Below, one piece after another: positions 15,533-24,556 of a stretch of 35,766 bases of DNA. The notes below the pieces were generated by a model. That model ran no database searches. It worked only from the letters and a program-made list of their open reading frames with translations, and had not been told where the DNA came from. Each line of letters starts with the position of its first letter. Within the stretch, counting starts at the first letter, position 1. Origin of the DNA: Gemmatimonadota bacterium. GTDB taxonomy: Bacteria > Gemmatimonadota > Gemmatimonadetes > Palauibacterales > KS3-K002. The position numbers were made by a program, and so were the translations under genes. The DNA lies in contig CP070812.1 in the NCBI GenBank assembly GCA_020344015.1, positions 3,710,470 through 3,746,235 on the forward strand, given 5' to 3'.

Positions 15533-18500
15533 AGCTAGTTGGCATCGAGTTCCACGGCTTCAAGTCGTTCGCCGATTCTGCGGACATTCGGTTCCACGAC
15601 GGCATCACGGCGATCGTTGGTCCCAATGGCTGCGGCAAGTCGAACGTCGCCGACGGCCTGCGTTGGGTGCTGGGCGAGCAACGGCCCACCGCGATCCGCG
15701 GCTCGCGGATGGAAGAGGCGATCTTCCAGGGCACGGCACGGCGAAAAGCGATTCATCGTGCCGAGGTGATGCTGCGTCTGTCTAACGAAGACCACCTGCT
15801 GCCCGTCCCCTACACGGAAGTCGAGATCGGCCGAACCGTTTACACCGGCGGCGAAAGCGAGTATCGGCTGAACGGCACACTTTGCCGGCTGCGCGATATC
15901 CAAGATCTGTGTCGCGATACCGGACTGGGCACCAACGCCTACGCGATCATCGAGGGTCGCATGGTCGATGCGATTCTCAGTGACAAGGCGGAGGAGCGGC
16001 GCGCGATGTTCGAGGAAGCCGCCGGTATCGGCCGCTACAAGGAGCGACGGCGGATCGCCGCACGTCGGCTCGATGAGGCGGATGCGGACCTGGCACGCGT
16101 CGACGACCTGATCTCTGAGGTGGCGACGAAAGTCCGCAGCCTGGCGCGTCAGCGCGGGCGCGCCAAGCGCTACCTGGACATGAGGGAGCGCAAGCTCGCC
16201 CTCGAGCTCGCCCTCGCCCATGCAGAACTGACGAGGCTGCAAGGCCGTCACAGCGAGATCGACATCGAGTTGGAATCGCTTTCCGAAGCCCGTGTCAGGG
16301 ATGCCACGCAGATCCGCACCGCTGAGGCTGAGCACGAGTCGCTGAAAGCGCGGCTGGCCGACCTGGAGCGCGAGCGCGCCGACAGCGCCAGGCAGCTGAT
16401 GGCAGTGCGCGACCGGTTGGCGGAACGGGAGCGGCAGCGGCTCTTGGCGGAGGAGCGGGGTCGCAATGCGAGCGCCCGTCTCGACCAGCTGTCGGCCGAG
16501 CGGCGCGAGCTGGAAGAGCAGCAGGGTTCGTTGCGAACGGAGATCGACCGTTTGCGGGAAGTCGTCGCCGAACGCAAGTCGGCGCTCGGCGAGTTACGCG
16601 ATGAACTCGGTCGGCAAGAGATCGAGCTGGCGGAGCTGAGCGAACGCCGACAGGCGATGGAGTCGGCCGAGGCGGCCGTCGAGTCGGAGCGGCAGGCCTA
16701 CAGGGAGCGACGTGCAGAGCTTCAAGCGCGCGGGGAAGCTGCGCGCGCCGAGGCCGAAGAGCTGACCCGACGCCTCGAGGGTGCCGAACGCAGGTCGGCA
16801 GCGGCGTCGGCGGCGCTCGATGAAGCCAAGCAGGCGGAGGAGGAGGTGCGCCGGGAGGCCGGGCGAGCGGAAGAACGGCACGAGCAGCTTTCCCGCGAGC
16901 TGGAACGTGCACGCGAGCGCCTGACCGGCACCCAGGCGCTGCAGGAGGAGCTGCGCGGGCGCCGGGCGGCGCTGGCCGAGCGGATCCAGGCTACGGCAGC
17001 GCTGATCGAAGATCTGACGCCGTTGACGACGGGCGATGAGGGGCTGAACCCGGCGGTACAGGCGGCGCTGACGTCCGCCGACGAGCTCGGCGTACTCGGG
17101 ATTTTGGGCCGTGGGATCGAGGTGCCGGAGGCGTACGCAGACGGCCTGGAGGCCTATCTGGGCGCCTACATGGAAGGTTTGATCGTGAACGATGCCGGCG
17201 TCGCCCAGCGCGTCCGGCGTTGGTTCCTCGACGAGTACGACGGCCCCGGAGGACTGGTAATCCTCCCGCTCGATCGGCTCGACCGCGATGCGGATAAGGG
17301 TGTCGAGCTGCCGCCCGACTTTAAGGTGAGCGGCCCGGGCGCGCCGTGGATTCGGCACCTGCTGCGCGAGGTCTCGCTGCGCGGTGACATGCCCGAGGGC
17401 AGCGAGGCGTGGATCGGGCGGCGTGAGAGCCTGGATTCTCATGGCGTGCTCCGCCTCGGCCGACCTTATGCCGGTGGAGGACTTCTCGCCCGACGCGCCG
17501 AGCTTGAGCGGCTGCGCACCCAGCTGGCCGAACTGGAGTCGGAGAGCGAAAGCATTGCGACCCAGCTACGGAGCTGCGAGGACCATGTCGCGACGGCGGG
17601 CAGCGAGGTGGACCGCCTGACGGCGGAGCACCGTGTAGCCGAAGAGGATGCGGGACGACTCGCAGCCCGGGCCGAGGCGGCGGCCGAGCGGATCGCCAGG
17701 GCCCGGGACGAGTCAGGAAACGCCCGTGAGACCGTCGACCGCCTGCGCCGGGAACGGGCAGCGACGCTGCAGAGGCGAACGGCCGAGCAGGACGCCCTTC
17801 GGACCCTCAGGCCTTCTGGCGACGAGACGGCGCCCGACCCCGAGGAACTGACGGCCGTCAGATCCGAGTGGGAAGGGCAGCGCGAGCGGGTAACCGAGAT
17901 CCAGTTGAACGAGGCACGTGCGGCGGCAGCGCTCGATCGAGCCGAGCGCGAGCTGAGGTCGCAGCAGGGGTCGCTGAAGGATGCCGGTGTGCGCTTACAG
18001 CGGCTGGGCCGCGAGTCGGAGGAGCTGAGCGGCACGCTGACCAGGTCCCAAGACGATATCGAGGATGCCGCGGCCGAGCTGGAGACGCTGTTCGAGGAAC
18101 GGGAGGTTTCAGAACGCGGGGCGCGCGAGATGGAGGAGCGGGCTGAAGAGATGCGGCTCAAGGTCAACGAGCTGGAATCGCTGCTCCGTCGGGCGCAGCA
18201 GGAGGAGCGCGGTCACGCCGAGCGGCGCCATGAGGTCGAGCTCGAGCGCATGCAGATCGATGCCGACCTCAAACGCACGCGCGAGCGGTTGGAGGACGAG
18301 TGGGGTCGGCCCTTCGAGCAGCTCGAACAGGAGGTCGAGCCGGCGGATGGCGATCCCGCGGCGCTGCGCGCCGAGCTAACCGAGATCGCCGGTTGGCTTG
18401 GCGGTATCGGCCTCGTAAACATGCTTGCCGAGGAGGAGTACCGGGAAGAGAAAGAGCGGCTCGAGTTCCTCGAGGGGCAGCGGGCCGACCTCGCCAAGGC

Positions 18501-19023
18501 GCGCGACGATCTGCGCAGCACGATCCGTCAGATCAACGAGACCGCGTCGGCTGCGTTCCTCGAGACGCTGAAGCAGATCAGGGCGAACTTCACCCGCACA
18601 TTCGCCACGCTGTTCCAGGGCGGCGAGTGCGACGTCTGGCTCGAATCTCCGGACGATCCGCTCGATTCGCCGGTCGAGATATCGGCCAGCCCCGGTGGCA
18701 AGCGTACCCAGCGTATTCACCTGCTCTCCGGCGGCGAGCGCGCACTTACGGCGCTGGCGCTGCTCTTCGCCATATATCTGGTGAAGCCGAGCCCCTTCTG
18801 CGTACTCGACGAAGTCGACGCACCGCTCGACGAGACGAATATCCGCCGCTTCGTCGCCATGCTCGAGGAATTCAAGTCGAGCGTGCAGTTCATAGTCATC
18901 ACCCACAACCCGGTGACGATCGAGGCGGCCGACTGGATCTACGGGGTTACGATGGAGGAGCCCGGGGTGTCAAAGGTCGTCGGCGTCGAGTTCAGCGAAT
19001 ACGCCCGCGGGGCCGTGGCCTGA
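15529..19023 (+). CDS. smc: Chromosome segregation protein SMC
   Basis: SMC forms the ATP-driven ring (with ScpA/ScpB) that loads on and compacts chromosomes. The 1164 residues are standard. Walker A is GPNGCGKSN (31-39), followed by the Q-loop region LRWVLGEQ. A first coiled coil spans about 170-500. The hinge (about 505-650) contains VQAALTSADELGVLGILGRG and AYADGLEAYLGAYMEGLIV. The second coil runs to about 970, the ABC signature LLSGGERALTALAL begins near 1065, and Walker B (FCVLDEVDAPLD) near 1090. All catalytic elements are intact. The ATG overlaps the stop of the SPOR protein, so production of the two is coupled. An MBL-fold gene follows after 6 bases. Confidence 0.98.
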   Translation: MKLVGIEFHGFKSFADSADIRFHDGITAIVGPNGCGKSNVADGLRWVLGEQRPTAIRGSRMEEAIFQGTARRKAIHRAEVMLRLSNEDHLLPVPYTEVEIGRTVYTGGESEYRLNGTLCRLRDIQDLCRDTGLGTNAYAIIEGRMVDAILSDKAEERRAMFEEAAGIGRYKERRRIAARRLDEADADLARVDDLISEVATKVRSLARQRGRAKRYLDMRERKLALELALAHAELTRLQGRHSEIDIELESLSEARVRDATQIRTAEAEHESLKARLADLERERADSARQLMAVRDRLAERERQRLLAEERGRNASARLDQLSAERRELEEQQGSLRTEIDRLREVVAERKSALGELRDELGRQEIELAELSERRQAMESAEAAVESERQAYRERRAELQARGEAARAEAEELTRRLEGAERRSAAASAALDEAKQAEEEVRREAGRAEERHEQLSRELERARERLTGTQALQEELRGRRAALAERIQATAALIEDLTPLTTGDEGLNPAVQAALTSADELGVLGILGRGIEVPEAYADGLEAYLGAYMEGLIVNDAGVAQRVRRWFLDEYDGPGGLVILPLDRLDRDADKGVELPPDFKVSGPGAPWIRHLLREVSLRGDMPEGSEAWIGRRESLDSHGVLRLGRPYAGGGLLARRAELERLRTQLAELESESESIATQLRSCEDHVATAGSEVDRLTAEHRVAEEDAGRLAARAEAAAERIARARDESGNARETVDRLRRERAATLQRRTAEQDALRTLRPSGDETAPDPEELTAVRSEWEGQRERVTEIQLNEARAAAALDRAERELRSQQGSLKDAGVRLQRLGRESEELSGTLTRSQDDIEDAAAELETLFEEREVSERGAREMEERAEEMRLKVNELESLLRRAQQEERGHAERRHEVELERMQIDADLKRTRERLEDEWGRPFEQLEQEVEPADGDPAALRAELTEIAGWLGGIGLVNMLAEEEYREEKERLEFLEGQRADLAKARDDLRSTIRQINETASAAFLETLKQIRANFTRTFATLFQGGECDVWLESPDDPLDSPVEISASPGGKRTQRIHLLSGGERALTALALLFAIYLVKPSPFCVLDEVDAPLDETNIRRFVAMLEEFKSSVQFIVITHNPVTIEAADWIYGVTMEEPGVSKVVGVEFSEYARGAVA

Positions 19024-19029
19024 CCGGCG

Positions 19030-19788
19030 ATGCGGCTCGTCACCGTTGGGACGGGCACAGTCGTCCCCGATCCCGAACGTGCATCGGCCTGTCACTGGAT
19101 CGAGGACGGCGAAGCGCGTCTTCTGGTAGACTGCGGCGCCGGTGCCCTCCAGGGTCTGGCACGGTGCGGCCTCGCCTGGGCTGACTTCGGCCATCTTATC
19201 ATCAGCCACTTCCACACAGACCATATCGGCGAGATCCCGTCGCTGATCTTCGCGCTTCGGCACGCGCTAGAGACGCCACGCCGGGCCCCGCTCGAGGTCT
19301 GGGGACCTGCGGGCACCGGTCGCCTGTTCGCTGCCTGGGCCGACGCCCTGGGTTCGTGGCTCGTCGAGCCGGGGTTCGAGGTGTCGATCCACGAGCTGCG
19401 GCCCGGGCCCGCTGTCGACGTGGGCGGCGTGCAGGTGTCGGCCGCGCAGACGCCGCACACCGATGAGAGCCTCGCCCTGCGCTTCGAGGCGGGTGGCTCG
19501 GCGCTGGGTTACACCGGAGACACGGGGCCATCCGAGGAGTTGGGAGAATTCTTCCGGGGTGCCGATCTTCTACTGGCCGAGTGTTCGCTGCCCGAAGAGC
19601 TCGTTGTGGACATCCATCTCTCACCGATAAGCCTCGCGCGCCTGGCGAACGATGCCGGAGTGAGGCGCGTCGCCGTTACCCACGTGTATCCGCAACTGCG
19701 GCGGCTCGACGTGCCGGGATTGATTCGGCAGGCGGGGTATTCGGGAGAGATCATCATGGCGGCCGACGGGTCCGAGCTTCACGTCTGA
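19030..19788 (+). CDS. MBL-fold hydrolase, RNase Z-like group
   Basis: A 252-residue metallo-beta-lactamase-fold protein. It has VTVGTGTVVPDPERA near the start, the dinuclear metal motif SHFHTDHIGEIP (His-x-His-x-Asp-His), TPHTDESLALRF and LGYTGDTGPSEEL with the bridging Asp, and AVTHVYP with the final His. This arrangement fits the RNase Z/ElaC-like or phosphodiesterase branch, but the long flexible exosite arm of true tRNase Z is not evident, so I do not assign tRNA 3' processing. It lies 6 bases after smc and is followed by a 175-base spacer before yraN. Confidence 0.85.
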   Translation: MRLVTVGTGTVVPDPERASACHWIEDGEARLLVDCGAGALQGLARCGLAWADFGHLIISHFHTDHIGEIPSLIFALRHALETPRRAPLEVWGPAGTGRLFAAWADALGSWLVEPGFEVSIHELRPGPAVDVGGVQVSAAQTPHTDESLALRFEAGGSALGYTGDTGPSEELGEFFRGADLLLAECSLPEELVVDIHLSPISLARLANDAGVRRVAVTHVYPQLRRLDVPGLIRQAGYSGEIIMAADGSELHV

Positions 19789-19854
19789 ACATAGGCGTCG
19801 GGGCGCGTCGCCTCGCTCCGGCCTCCCCCGTGCCCCCGGCTCTCCCTCGACGCT

Positions 19855-19950
19855 CATCGAATCCTTGTTGAGATTCCTTTGATGGGGCGCTGCTAGTAGT
19901 GGCCGAGCGATGCTGGGACTCCACACGCACGCCGGGGGCCTTGCCCCGGC
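19855..19950 (+). other. Spacer with two hairpins between the MBL gene and yraN
   Basis: CATCGAATC (19855-19863) can pair with GATTC-GATG (19872-19884, bulge CTTT) around an 8-base loop. GCCGGGG (19931-19937) and CCCCGGC (19944-19950) form a perfect 7-bp stem. Neither has a T-run. They may be a weak terminator and a leader structure before the yraN GTG at 19964. No gene is seen in 19789-19963. Confidence 0.35.
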
Positions 19951-19963
19951 AACTGCCTGATCC

Positions 19964-20332
19964 GTGGTCGCGGCCCACGACTTGGGCGTCTTGGGCGAGC
20001 GGCTCGCGGCGCGATACTTTCGCGAGCACGGCTACACGATCCTGGCGCGGAACTTCCGCTTCGGTCGCCGCGAGATCGATCTCATCGTGGCGCGCGACGG
20101 TCTCGTCGCGTTCGTCGAGGTCAAGTCCCGCGCCGGGACAGGCTACGGCCACCCGCTGGAGGCGATCACCGCCCAGAAACGCCGCGAGATCGAGCGGGTC
20201 GCTCGCTTCTGGCTCCACCGTCAGGGCCGCCCCACCACCCGCTGCCGCTTCGATGCCGTGGGGGTCGTCGTCCGGCGCGGCCAGGAGCCCATCATCGAGC
20301 ACCTGCCGGACGCCTGGCGGCTCGGCGAGTAG
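19964..20332 (+). CDS. yraN: YraN/UPF0102 family predicted nuclease
   Basis: A 122-residue protein with the UPF0102 pattern: GERLAARYFREHGYTILARN, then FRFGRREIDLIVARDGLVAF and VEVKSRAGTGYGHPLEAI, and KRREIERVARFWL. EIDLI and VEVKSR carry the Asp, Glu and Lys of the restriction-endonuclease-like fold, all present. The cellular role of the family is not settled (links to recombination and genome maintenance). It starts at GTG 19964, chosen because VAAHDLGVLGERLAARY aligns with the family N-terminus; no clear ribosome-binding site precedes it. Another reading frame is also open here, but its product looks like a shadow. Confidence 0.92.
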   Translation: MVAAHDLGVLGERLAARYFREHGYTILARNFRFGRREIDLIVARDGLVAFVEVKSRAGTGYGHPLEAITAQKRREIERVARFWLHRQGRPTTRCRFDAVGVVVRRGQEPIIEHLPDAWRLGE

Positions 20333-20358
20333 GGCCACTCCACGTCGCTGCCCGGCAC

Positions 20359-20417
20359 TTGCCTCCCTGTAGAAATGCCCGAATAGTACAACGCGGTTCA
20401 CAGTGTGCGGACCGCGT
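20359..20417 (+). promoter_or_regulatory. Possible promoter and inverted repeat before the PPC-repeat gene
   Basis: TTGCCT (20359-20364) and TAGTAC (20384-20389) are 19 bases apart, slightly long for a sigma-70 promoter. Just downstream, ACGCGGT (20391-20397) and ACCGCGT (20411-20417) form an exact 7-bp inverted repeat around 13 bases, positioned like an operator or leader hairpin. Confidence 0.3.
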
Positions 20418-20436
20418 CGGGCAGATCCCTTGAGCC

Positions 20437-21660
20437 ATGAGAGAGGTGAACGTCGTGTTGTACGCAAACCGCCTTCTTTCTGTCACGTCGGCAGCTCTCT
20501 GTGTCTTCGTGCTGGGAGCGCCGCATCGCGCCGAGGCCCAGGCGGGCCGCTCGCTCTTCGAACTGCTAGATCCCGAGGGAGAGCTGACGGTCGGCGCGGA
20601 AGTGTGGGGCGCCCTTTCCACCGCCGACGTCCGGGACCCCAGAGACAGCTACCTGGAGGCGTGGCTGCTGGAGGGCCGGGCCGGTGAATCGGTAACCGTC
20701 GACATGATCTCGGACGAATTCGACTCGTACCTTTATGTGGTCGGGCCGGGTCTCGGGGAGACACTGAACGATGACGATAGCGGCGGCGCTTGTCATGCGC
20801 GGATCACCTTCACGTTCCTTGAGAACGGCACGTTCCGTGTGATTGCCAGTTCGACGTCTTCGCAACAGACGGGCCCGTATGTCTTGCGGGTGTCGGATAC
20901 TCCGGGACCTGCCGCCGGCTACTCCTGCGGCGGGATGAACCCGGCACTGCTAACCGATCTACCTACAGACGGGCGGCGGCTCGCGCTGGGTGACGTCGTC
21001 TCGGGCAGTCTGAGCGGTGGGAGTCCGACGATCGGCGACGGCCGCAGAGCAGAGGCCTGGCTGCTGGGGGGACGTGCCGGCGAGTCCGTTGTGGTGACCC
21101 TGGAATCGGATGCCTTCGACGCCTACCTGTATGCCACGGGGCCTGGGCTCGCCGACGTACTGTCCGATGACGACGGAGCGGGCGAACTGAACTCGAGGTT
21201 GACTATCACGTTTCCTGTCGATGGTGACTATCTGGTTGTGGCGAGTCAGCTGAGCGGTGGGGGCGCGGGGGCGTATACGATCCGGGTGGATGAGCCGGTC
21301 GACCTGGCCGAGCTTCCCACCGAGGGTCGATCCATCGTGGTCGGCGGCGCCGTGGACGGTTACCTGACACAAGACGATCCGCTTACCCCCGACGGGCGGC
21401 ACGGCCAAGCTTGGGCGCTCGAAGGCCGTGCGGGTGAGATCTATGTCATCGACCTGATCAGCGACGATTTCGACGCCTATCTCTACTTCGCGGGACCGGG
21501 GCTTTCGGAGCCGCTGACCGATGACGACGGCGCCGGTGACCTAGACTCCCGTATCACTGTCACCTTGCCCGAGGACGGCACCTATCGGGTCGTCGCGTCG
21601 GCTCTCGATGCTAGTGCCTCTGGCAAGTTCCAGTTGCTGGTGAATCGCGGGGAGCCGTAG
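20437..21660 (+). CDS. Secreted protein of three tandem PPC domains
   Basis: A 407-residue protein with a signal peptide (LLSVTSAALCVFVLG, cleavage near AEAQA). The mature part is three copies of a bacterial pre-peptidase C-terminal (PPC) beta-sandwich, about residues 45-165, 170-290 and 291-405. Each copy repeats GRAGExxxVxxxSDxFDxYL then Y, GPGL and DDD, with RIT/RLT and an end like GxYxLRV; the DDD clusters could bind Ca2+. PPC domains usually trail secreted proteases and are later removed, but no protease or other catalytic domain is present and none is next door. The ATG at 20437 may be replaced by GTG 20449, which follows GAGAGAGG. The gene stands alone between two spacers. Confidence 0.85.
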   Translation: MREVNVVLYANRLLSVTSAALCVFVLGAPHRAEAQAGRSLFELLDPEGELTVGAEVWGALSTADVRDPRDSYLEAWLLEGRAGESVTVDMISDEFDSYLYVVGPGLGETLNDDDSGGACHARITFTFLENGTFRVIASSTSSQQTGPYVLRVSDTPGPAAGYSCGGMNPALLTDLPTDGRRLALGDVVSGSLSGGSPTIGDGRRAEAWLLGGRAGESVVVTLESDAFDAYLYATGPGLADVLSDDDGAGELNSRLTITFPVDGDYLVVASQLSGGGAGAYTIRVDEPVDLAELPTEGRSIVVGGAVDGYLTQDDPLTPDGRHGQAWALEGRAGEIYVIDLISDDFDAYLYFAGPGLSEPLTDDDGAGDLDSRITVTLPEDGTYRVVASALDASASGKFQLLVNRGEP

Positions 21661-21858
21661 AGCCGAGTCGATCGGGTGGCGCCGTGGCCAAAGCGCCGCG
21701 GCACCATTCGGCGGTCCGCAACCTCAGGGTTCCGTTGCTGGCCTGCAGCCCAGGGGATAGATTCCTGCGAACGTAGCCCTCAGGTATGGCGCCGGTGCGG
21801 ATGGCGGGAGGGAGGGCTGACTCCTCCGCGCAGCGGCTAACCCTTTTGACCCACGAAG
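21661..21858 (+). other. 198-base spacer before dnaX, possibly structured
   Basis: No gene is seen. In many bacteria the SRP RNA gene lies near dnaX, so I looked for its GGTCAGG...GGAAGGAAGCAGC apex and did not find it on the plus strand. The segment has local self-complementarity (GCAAC 21716-21720 with GTTGC 21732-21736; GGCGCC near both ends). It could hold a leader or a small RNA, without further support. Confidence 0.2.
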
Positions 21859-23523
21859 ATGCATCGTCCCGCACTCGCACGTGTCTACCGGCCACGCAAC
21901 TTCTCCGAGATCATCGGGCAGGACCACGTATCGGCGACTTTGAGGACGGCGGTAGAGAGGGGCCGAGTCGCGCATGCCTATCTGTTCTGCGGGCCGCGCG
22001 GCATAGGGAAGACGACGGCCGCCCGAGTTCTGGCCATGGCACTCAACTGCGAGGCCCGCGAGAATGGCGAGCCGTGCGGGAAATGCGAGAGCTGCGAGCG
22101 GATCTGGGCCGGTCGCACCTCTCTCGATGTCGTAGAGATCGACGCGGCGTCCAATCGCGGGGTCGATGACGCCCGCGATCTGCGCGAGCGAGCGATGTAT
22201 GCCCCCTCGGAGGAGTCACGCTACAAGGTCTACATCATCGACGAGGCTCACATGCTCACGCGCGAAGCGTGGAACGCGTTCCTCAAGATCCTCGAGGAGC
22301 CGCCGCCGCGCGTGATCTTCGTACTCGCTACCACAGAGCCGGGTAAAATCTTTCAGTCGGCGCCCCCCATCCTCTCGCGCTGCCAGCGGTTCGACTTCCG
22401 GCGCATAACCCTCGACCAGATCCGCGGGCGCTTGATCGAGGTGCTACGAGCAGAGGGCGTAGAGGCCGAGGAGGCCGCACTGTCGCCGATCGCGCGAAAG
22501 GCGGACGGCGCGCTGCGCGATGCCCTGTCGGCGCTGGATCAGGTCCTCGCCTTCAGCGGCGACCGCATCACCGCCGAAGACGTCCACCTCGTGCTCGGCC
22601 TGATCGAGGAAGAGCTGTATCTCGAGCTATTCGAGATTCTCCGTGAGAGGCGGGCCGCCGACGTCTTTGCCTACGTGCAGCGACTGGTCGACGGTGGCTA
22701 CGACTTGGAAGAGTTCTACAGGGGGCTCGGAGATGCACTGCGGCTCCTGCTTCGCGTACGGCTCGAGGACGGCGACGCGATCGCCGGCGTGTCGGAGCAG
22801 CTCTCCCAGCGCTACGTGGAGCTGGCCCGGCACTTCGCACCGGGTGACCTACTACGCATGCTCTCGGCGCTCGCCGAGTTGGATACCGACGGGCGTTTCC
22901 GCAAGAGCGAGCAGCAGCGCATCCTTGTGGAAGTCACGTTGCTCAAGTTCGCGATGCTGGACCGCACCGTCGAGCTCGAGCAGCTGATGGAAGCAGTCCG
23001 CGGCGAACCGCCCTCGAACCCGAATCCCGGCCTACAGGGTTCGGCTGCGCCGCCTCGGAGACGAGATCCCGCGCCCGAACGTAAGCGCGGGAGGGGTCCG
23101 GAGTCTGCCGGGGCAGCGCCGGATCTGGCGCTCGGCGGCGGCGAAGAATCGGCGGACCCACTTCGTTCTGTCTGGCTGGAGATGATCGCCGACGCCAAAG
23201 TCCTGCGACCCGGGCAGGGAATCGCGCTCAGGGCGGTGCAGATCAGCGATCTGGACGCCGACGGCGAACTCAGCGTGGTGGCAGCCAATGGCACGCCCGC
23301 CGCGGAAGTCCTCGACGACAAAGTCACCCGGCGGCGGATCGAGGAGGAACTTACACGGCGGCTCGGACGTCCTATACGGATAAGAAAAGAGGTACAGGGC
23401 GAGTCGTTGCCGCCAAGGGTAAGCCAGGAGACATCTAAGCAGCAGAGGCTGGCCCGGTTGGTGGAGGGCGACGAGGGGCTGCAGCGGCTCGTGGACAAGC
23501 TGGATCTCGAGTTGATGGACTGA
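21859..23523 (+). CDS. dnaX: DNA polymerase III subunits gamma/tau
   Basis: DnaX is the motor of the clamp loader. The N-terminal AAA+ domain is complete: YRPRNFSEIIGQ, Walker A GPRGIGKT (45-52), a zinc finger Cys64/73/76/79 (C...CGKCESC), Walker B VYIIDEAHML, FLKILEEPP sensor region and LSRCQRFDFRRI with the SRC arginine finger. Domain III extends to about residue 365. A Pro/Arg-rich linker (about 375-430) and a C-terminal domain follow; the latter contains ANGTPAAEVLDDK. With 554 residues it is an average-length tau. I saw no A-rich slippery site, so a shorter gamma form by frameshift is not indicated. First gene of the dnaX-ybaB-recR block. Confidence 0.97.
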   Translation: MHRPALARVYRPRNFSEIIGQDHVSATLRTAVERGRVAHAYLFCGPRGIGKTTAARVLAMALNCEARENGEPCGKCESCERIWAGRTSLDVVEIDAASNRGVDDARDLRERAMYAPSEESRYKVYIIDEAHMLTREAWNAFLKILEEPPPRVIFVLATTEPGKIFQSAPPILSRCQRFDFRRITLDQIRGRLIEVLRAEGVEAEEAALSPIARKADGALRDALSALDQVLAFSGDRITAEDVHLVLGLIEEELYLELFEILRERRAADVFAYVQRLVDGGYDLEEFYRGLGDALRLLLRVRLEDGDAIAGVSEQLSQRYVELARHFAPGDLLRMLSALAELDTDGRFRKSEQQRILVEVTLLKFAMLDRTVELEQLMEAVRGEPPSNPNPGLQGSAAPPRRRDPAPERKRGRGPESAGAAPDLALGGGEESADPLRSVWLEMIADAKVLRPGQGIALRAVQISDLDADGELSVVAANGTPAAEVLDDKVTRRRIEEELTRRLGRPIRIRKEVQGESLPPRVSQETSKQQRLARLVEGDEGLQRLVDKLDLELMD

Positions 23524-23558
23524 GGCGGAACGCCCCGAACGTCCTGAAAGGGCTGGCC

Positions 23559-23586
23559 TTGCGTGGTTTTGGGCGATTCGTAAACT
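23559..23586 (+). promoter_or_regulatory. Candidate promoter before ybaB-recR
   Basis: TTGCGT (23559-23564), 16 bases, TAAACT (23581-23586), lying in the 98-base gap between dnaX and ybaB. It could allow ybaB-recR and the downstream genes to be transcribed separately from dnaX. Confidence 0.35.
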
Positions 23587-23621
23587 TCAAGCCTGATGAT
23601 GGGTGAGCGGGAGTAGCCAGG

Positions 23622-23951
23622 ATGAACAGTCTCCACCAGTTGTTCCAGCTGGTCCAGCAAGGTCAGGCAAAACTGACCGAGATCCAGACGCAACTGGCAT
23701 CTAAGACGGTCACGGCCAGCAGCGGGGGCGGCTTGGTCAAGGTGGTGGCGGACGGCCAGGGCCGGATTCGTGAGATCAAGATCGATCCGTCCGTGGTAGA
23801 TCCCTCTGACATCGAGATGCTGGAGGACCTAGTGCAGGCGGCCGTGTCCGACGCGCAGGCTCGCGCTAGGCAGCTGTACGAGGAGGAGATCGGTCGCATG
23901 GCTGGCGGGCTCGGCCCGTTCAACCTGGGCAATCTCTTCGGGGGTCCGTAG
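23622..23951 (+). CDS. ybaB: YbaB/EbfC nucleoid-associated protein
   Basis: A small dimeric DNA-binding protein, 109 residues. Visible pattern: a helix QLFQLVQQGQAKLTEIQTQL, the strands VTASSGGGLVKVVADGQGRI, the strand EIKIDPSVV, and a final helix MLEDLVQAAVSDAQARARQL, followed by a Gly/Phe/Asn-rich tail. The order dnaX-ybaB-recR is conserved across bacteria and supports the call. The ATG follows GAGCGGGAG at moderate distance. RecR follows after 8 bases. Confidence 0.95.
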   Translation: MNSLHQLFQLVQQGQAKLTEIQTQLASKTVTASSGGGLVKVVADGQGRIREIKIDPSVVDPSDIEMLEDLVQAAVSDAQARARQLYEEEIGRMAGGLGPFNLGNLFGGP

Positions 23952-23959
23952 GCCCAGGC

Positions 23960-24544
23960 ATGTCGGTGATCGATGATCTGGCCAGAGAGTTCACACGTCT
24001 CCCTGGCATCGGTCGCAAGACCGCCTATCGGCTCACCCACTTCTTGCTAAAGATCCCGCCGGAGGAGGCTTGCCGGCTAGCCCATGCCATAGAGGCGGTG
24101 GCCGAGCGAGTGAAGCACTGCTCGATCTGCAGTAACTTGAGTGAGTCCGATCCGTGTGAGTATTGCACGGATTCGGGTCGCGATCGAACCGCGATCTGTG
24201 TTGTCGAGGAGGCCTCGGACATAGCGGCGATCGACGCGTCAGGCGCTTTCAGGGGGCTCTATCATGTTTTGGGGGGTTGCCTCTCGCCGCTTGACGGAGT
24301 CGGTCCCGACGAGTTGAACATCGAGTCGCTGATCGCTCGGCTGAACGGTGGAGTCAGTGAAGTGATCGTGGCGACTAACCCCAGCGTGGAAGGCGAAGCG
24401 ACGGCAACGTATCTGCACAAAGTGCTGGTGCCGCGCGGAGTGGCGGTAACGCGCCTGGCGCGCGGGCTGCCGGTGGGCGGCGACCTCGAATATGCAGACG
24501 GCGTGACCATTGCCCAGGCGTTAGCCGGACGCAGGGGAATGTAG
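23960..24544 (+). CDS. recR: Recombination mediator RecR
   Basis: RecR works with RecO (and RecF) to load RecA onto SSB-coated gaps. The 194 residues include the helix-hairpin-helix LPGIGRKTAYRLTHFLL, the four-cysteine zinc finger CSICSNLSESDPCEYC, and a Toprim domain (ICVVEEASDIAAIDAS through GVSEVIVATNPSVEGEATA). The end TRLARGLPVGGDLEYADGVT is the highly conserved C-terminal signature. The length is standard. It is followed after 12 bases by a small membrane-protein gene. Confidence 0.97.
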   Translation: MSVIDDLAREFTRLPGIGRKTAYRLTHFLLKIPPEEACRLAHAIEAVAERVKHCSICSNLSESDPCEYCTDSGRDRTAICVVEEASDIAAIDASGAFRGLYHVLGGCLSPLDGVGPDELNIESLIARLNGGVSEVIVATNPSVEGEATATYLHKVLVPRGVAVTRLARGLPVGGDLEYADGVTIAQALAGRRGM

Positions 24545-24556
24545 CGAGTACTCGAG

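Noticed and set aside
19899..20372. 157-codon frame overlapping yraN
   Set aside because: Its composition is Arg/Ser/Thr-rich with no motif, while the other frame gives a clear UPF0102 protein.
21661..21858. SRP RNA gene upstream of dnaX
   Set aside because: The conserved GGAAGGAAGCAGC-type apex was not found on the plus strand.
23370..23400. Programmed frameshift site in dnaX
   Set aside because: AAGAAAAG near 23381 does not make the X XXY YYZ heptamer in the reading frame, and there is no long A-run.
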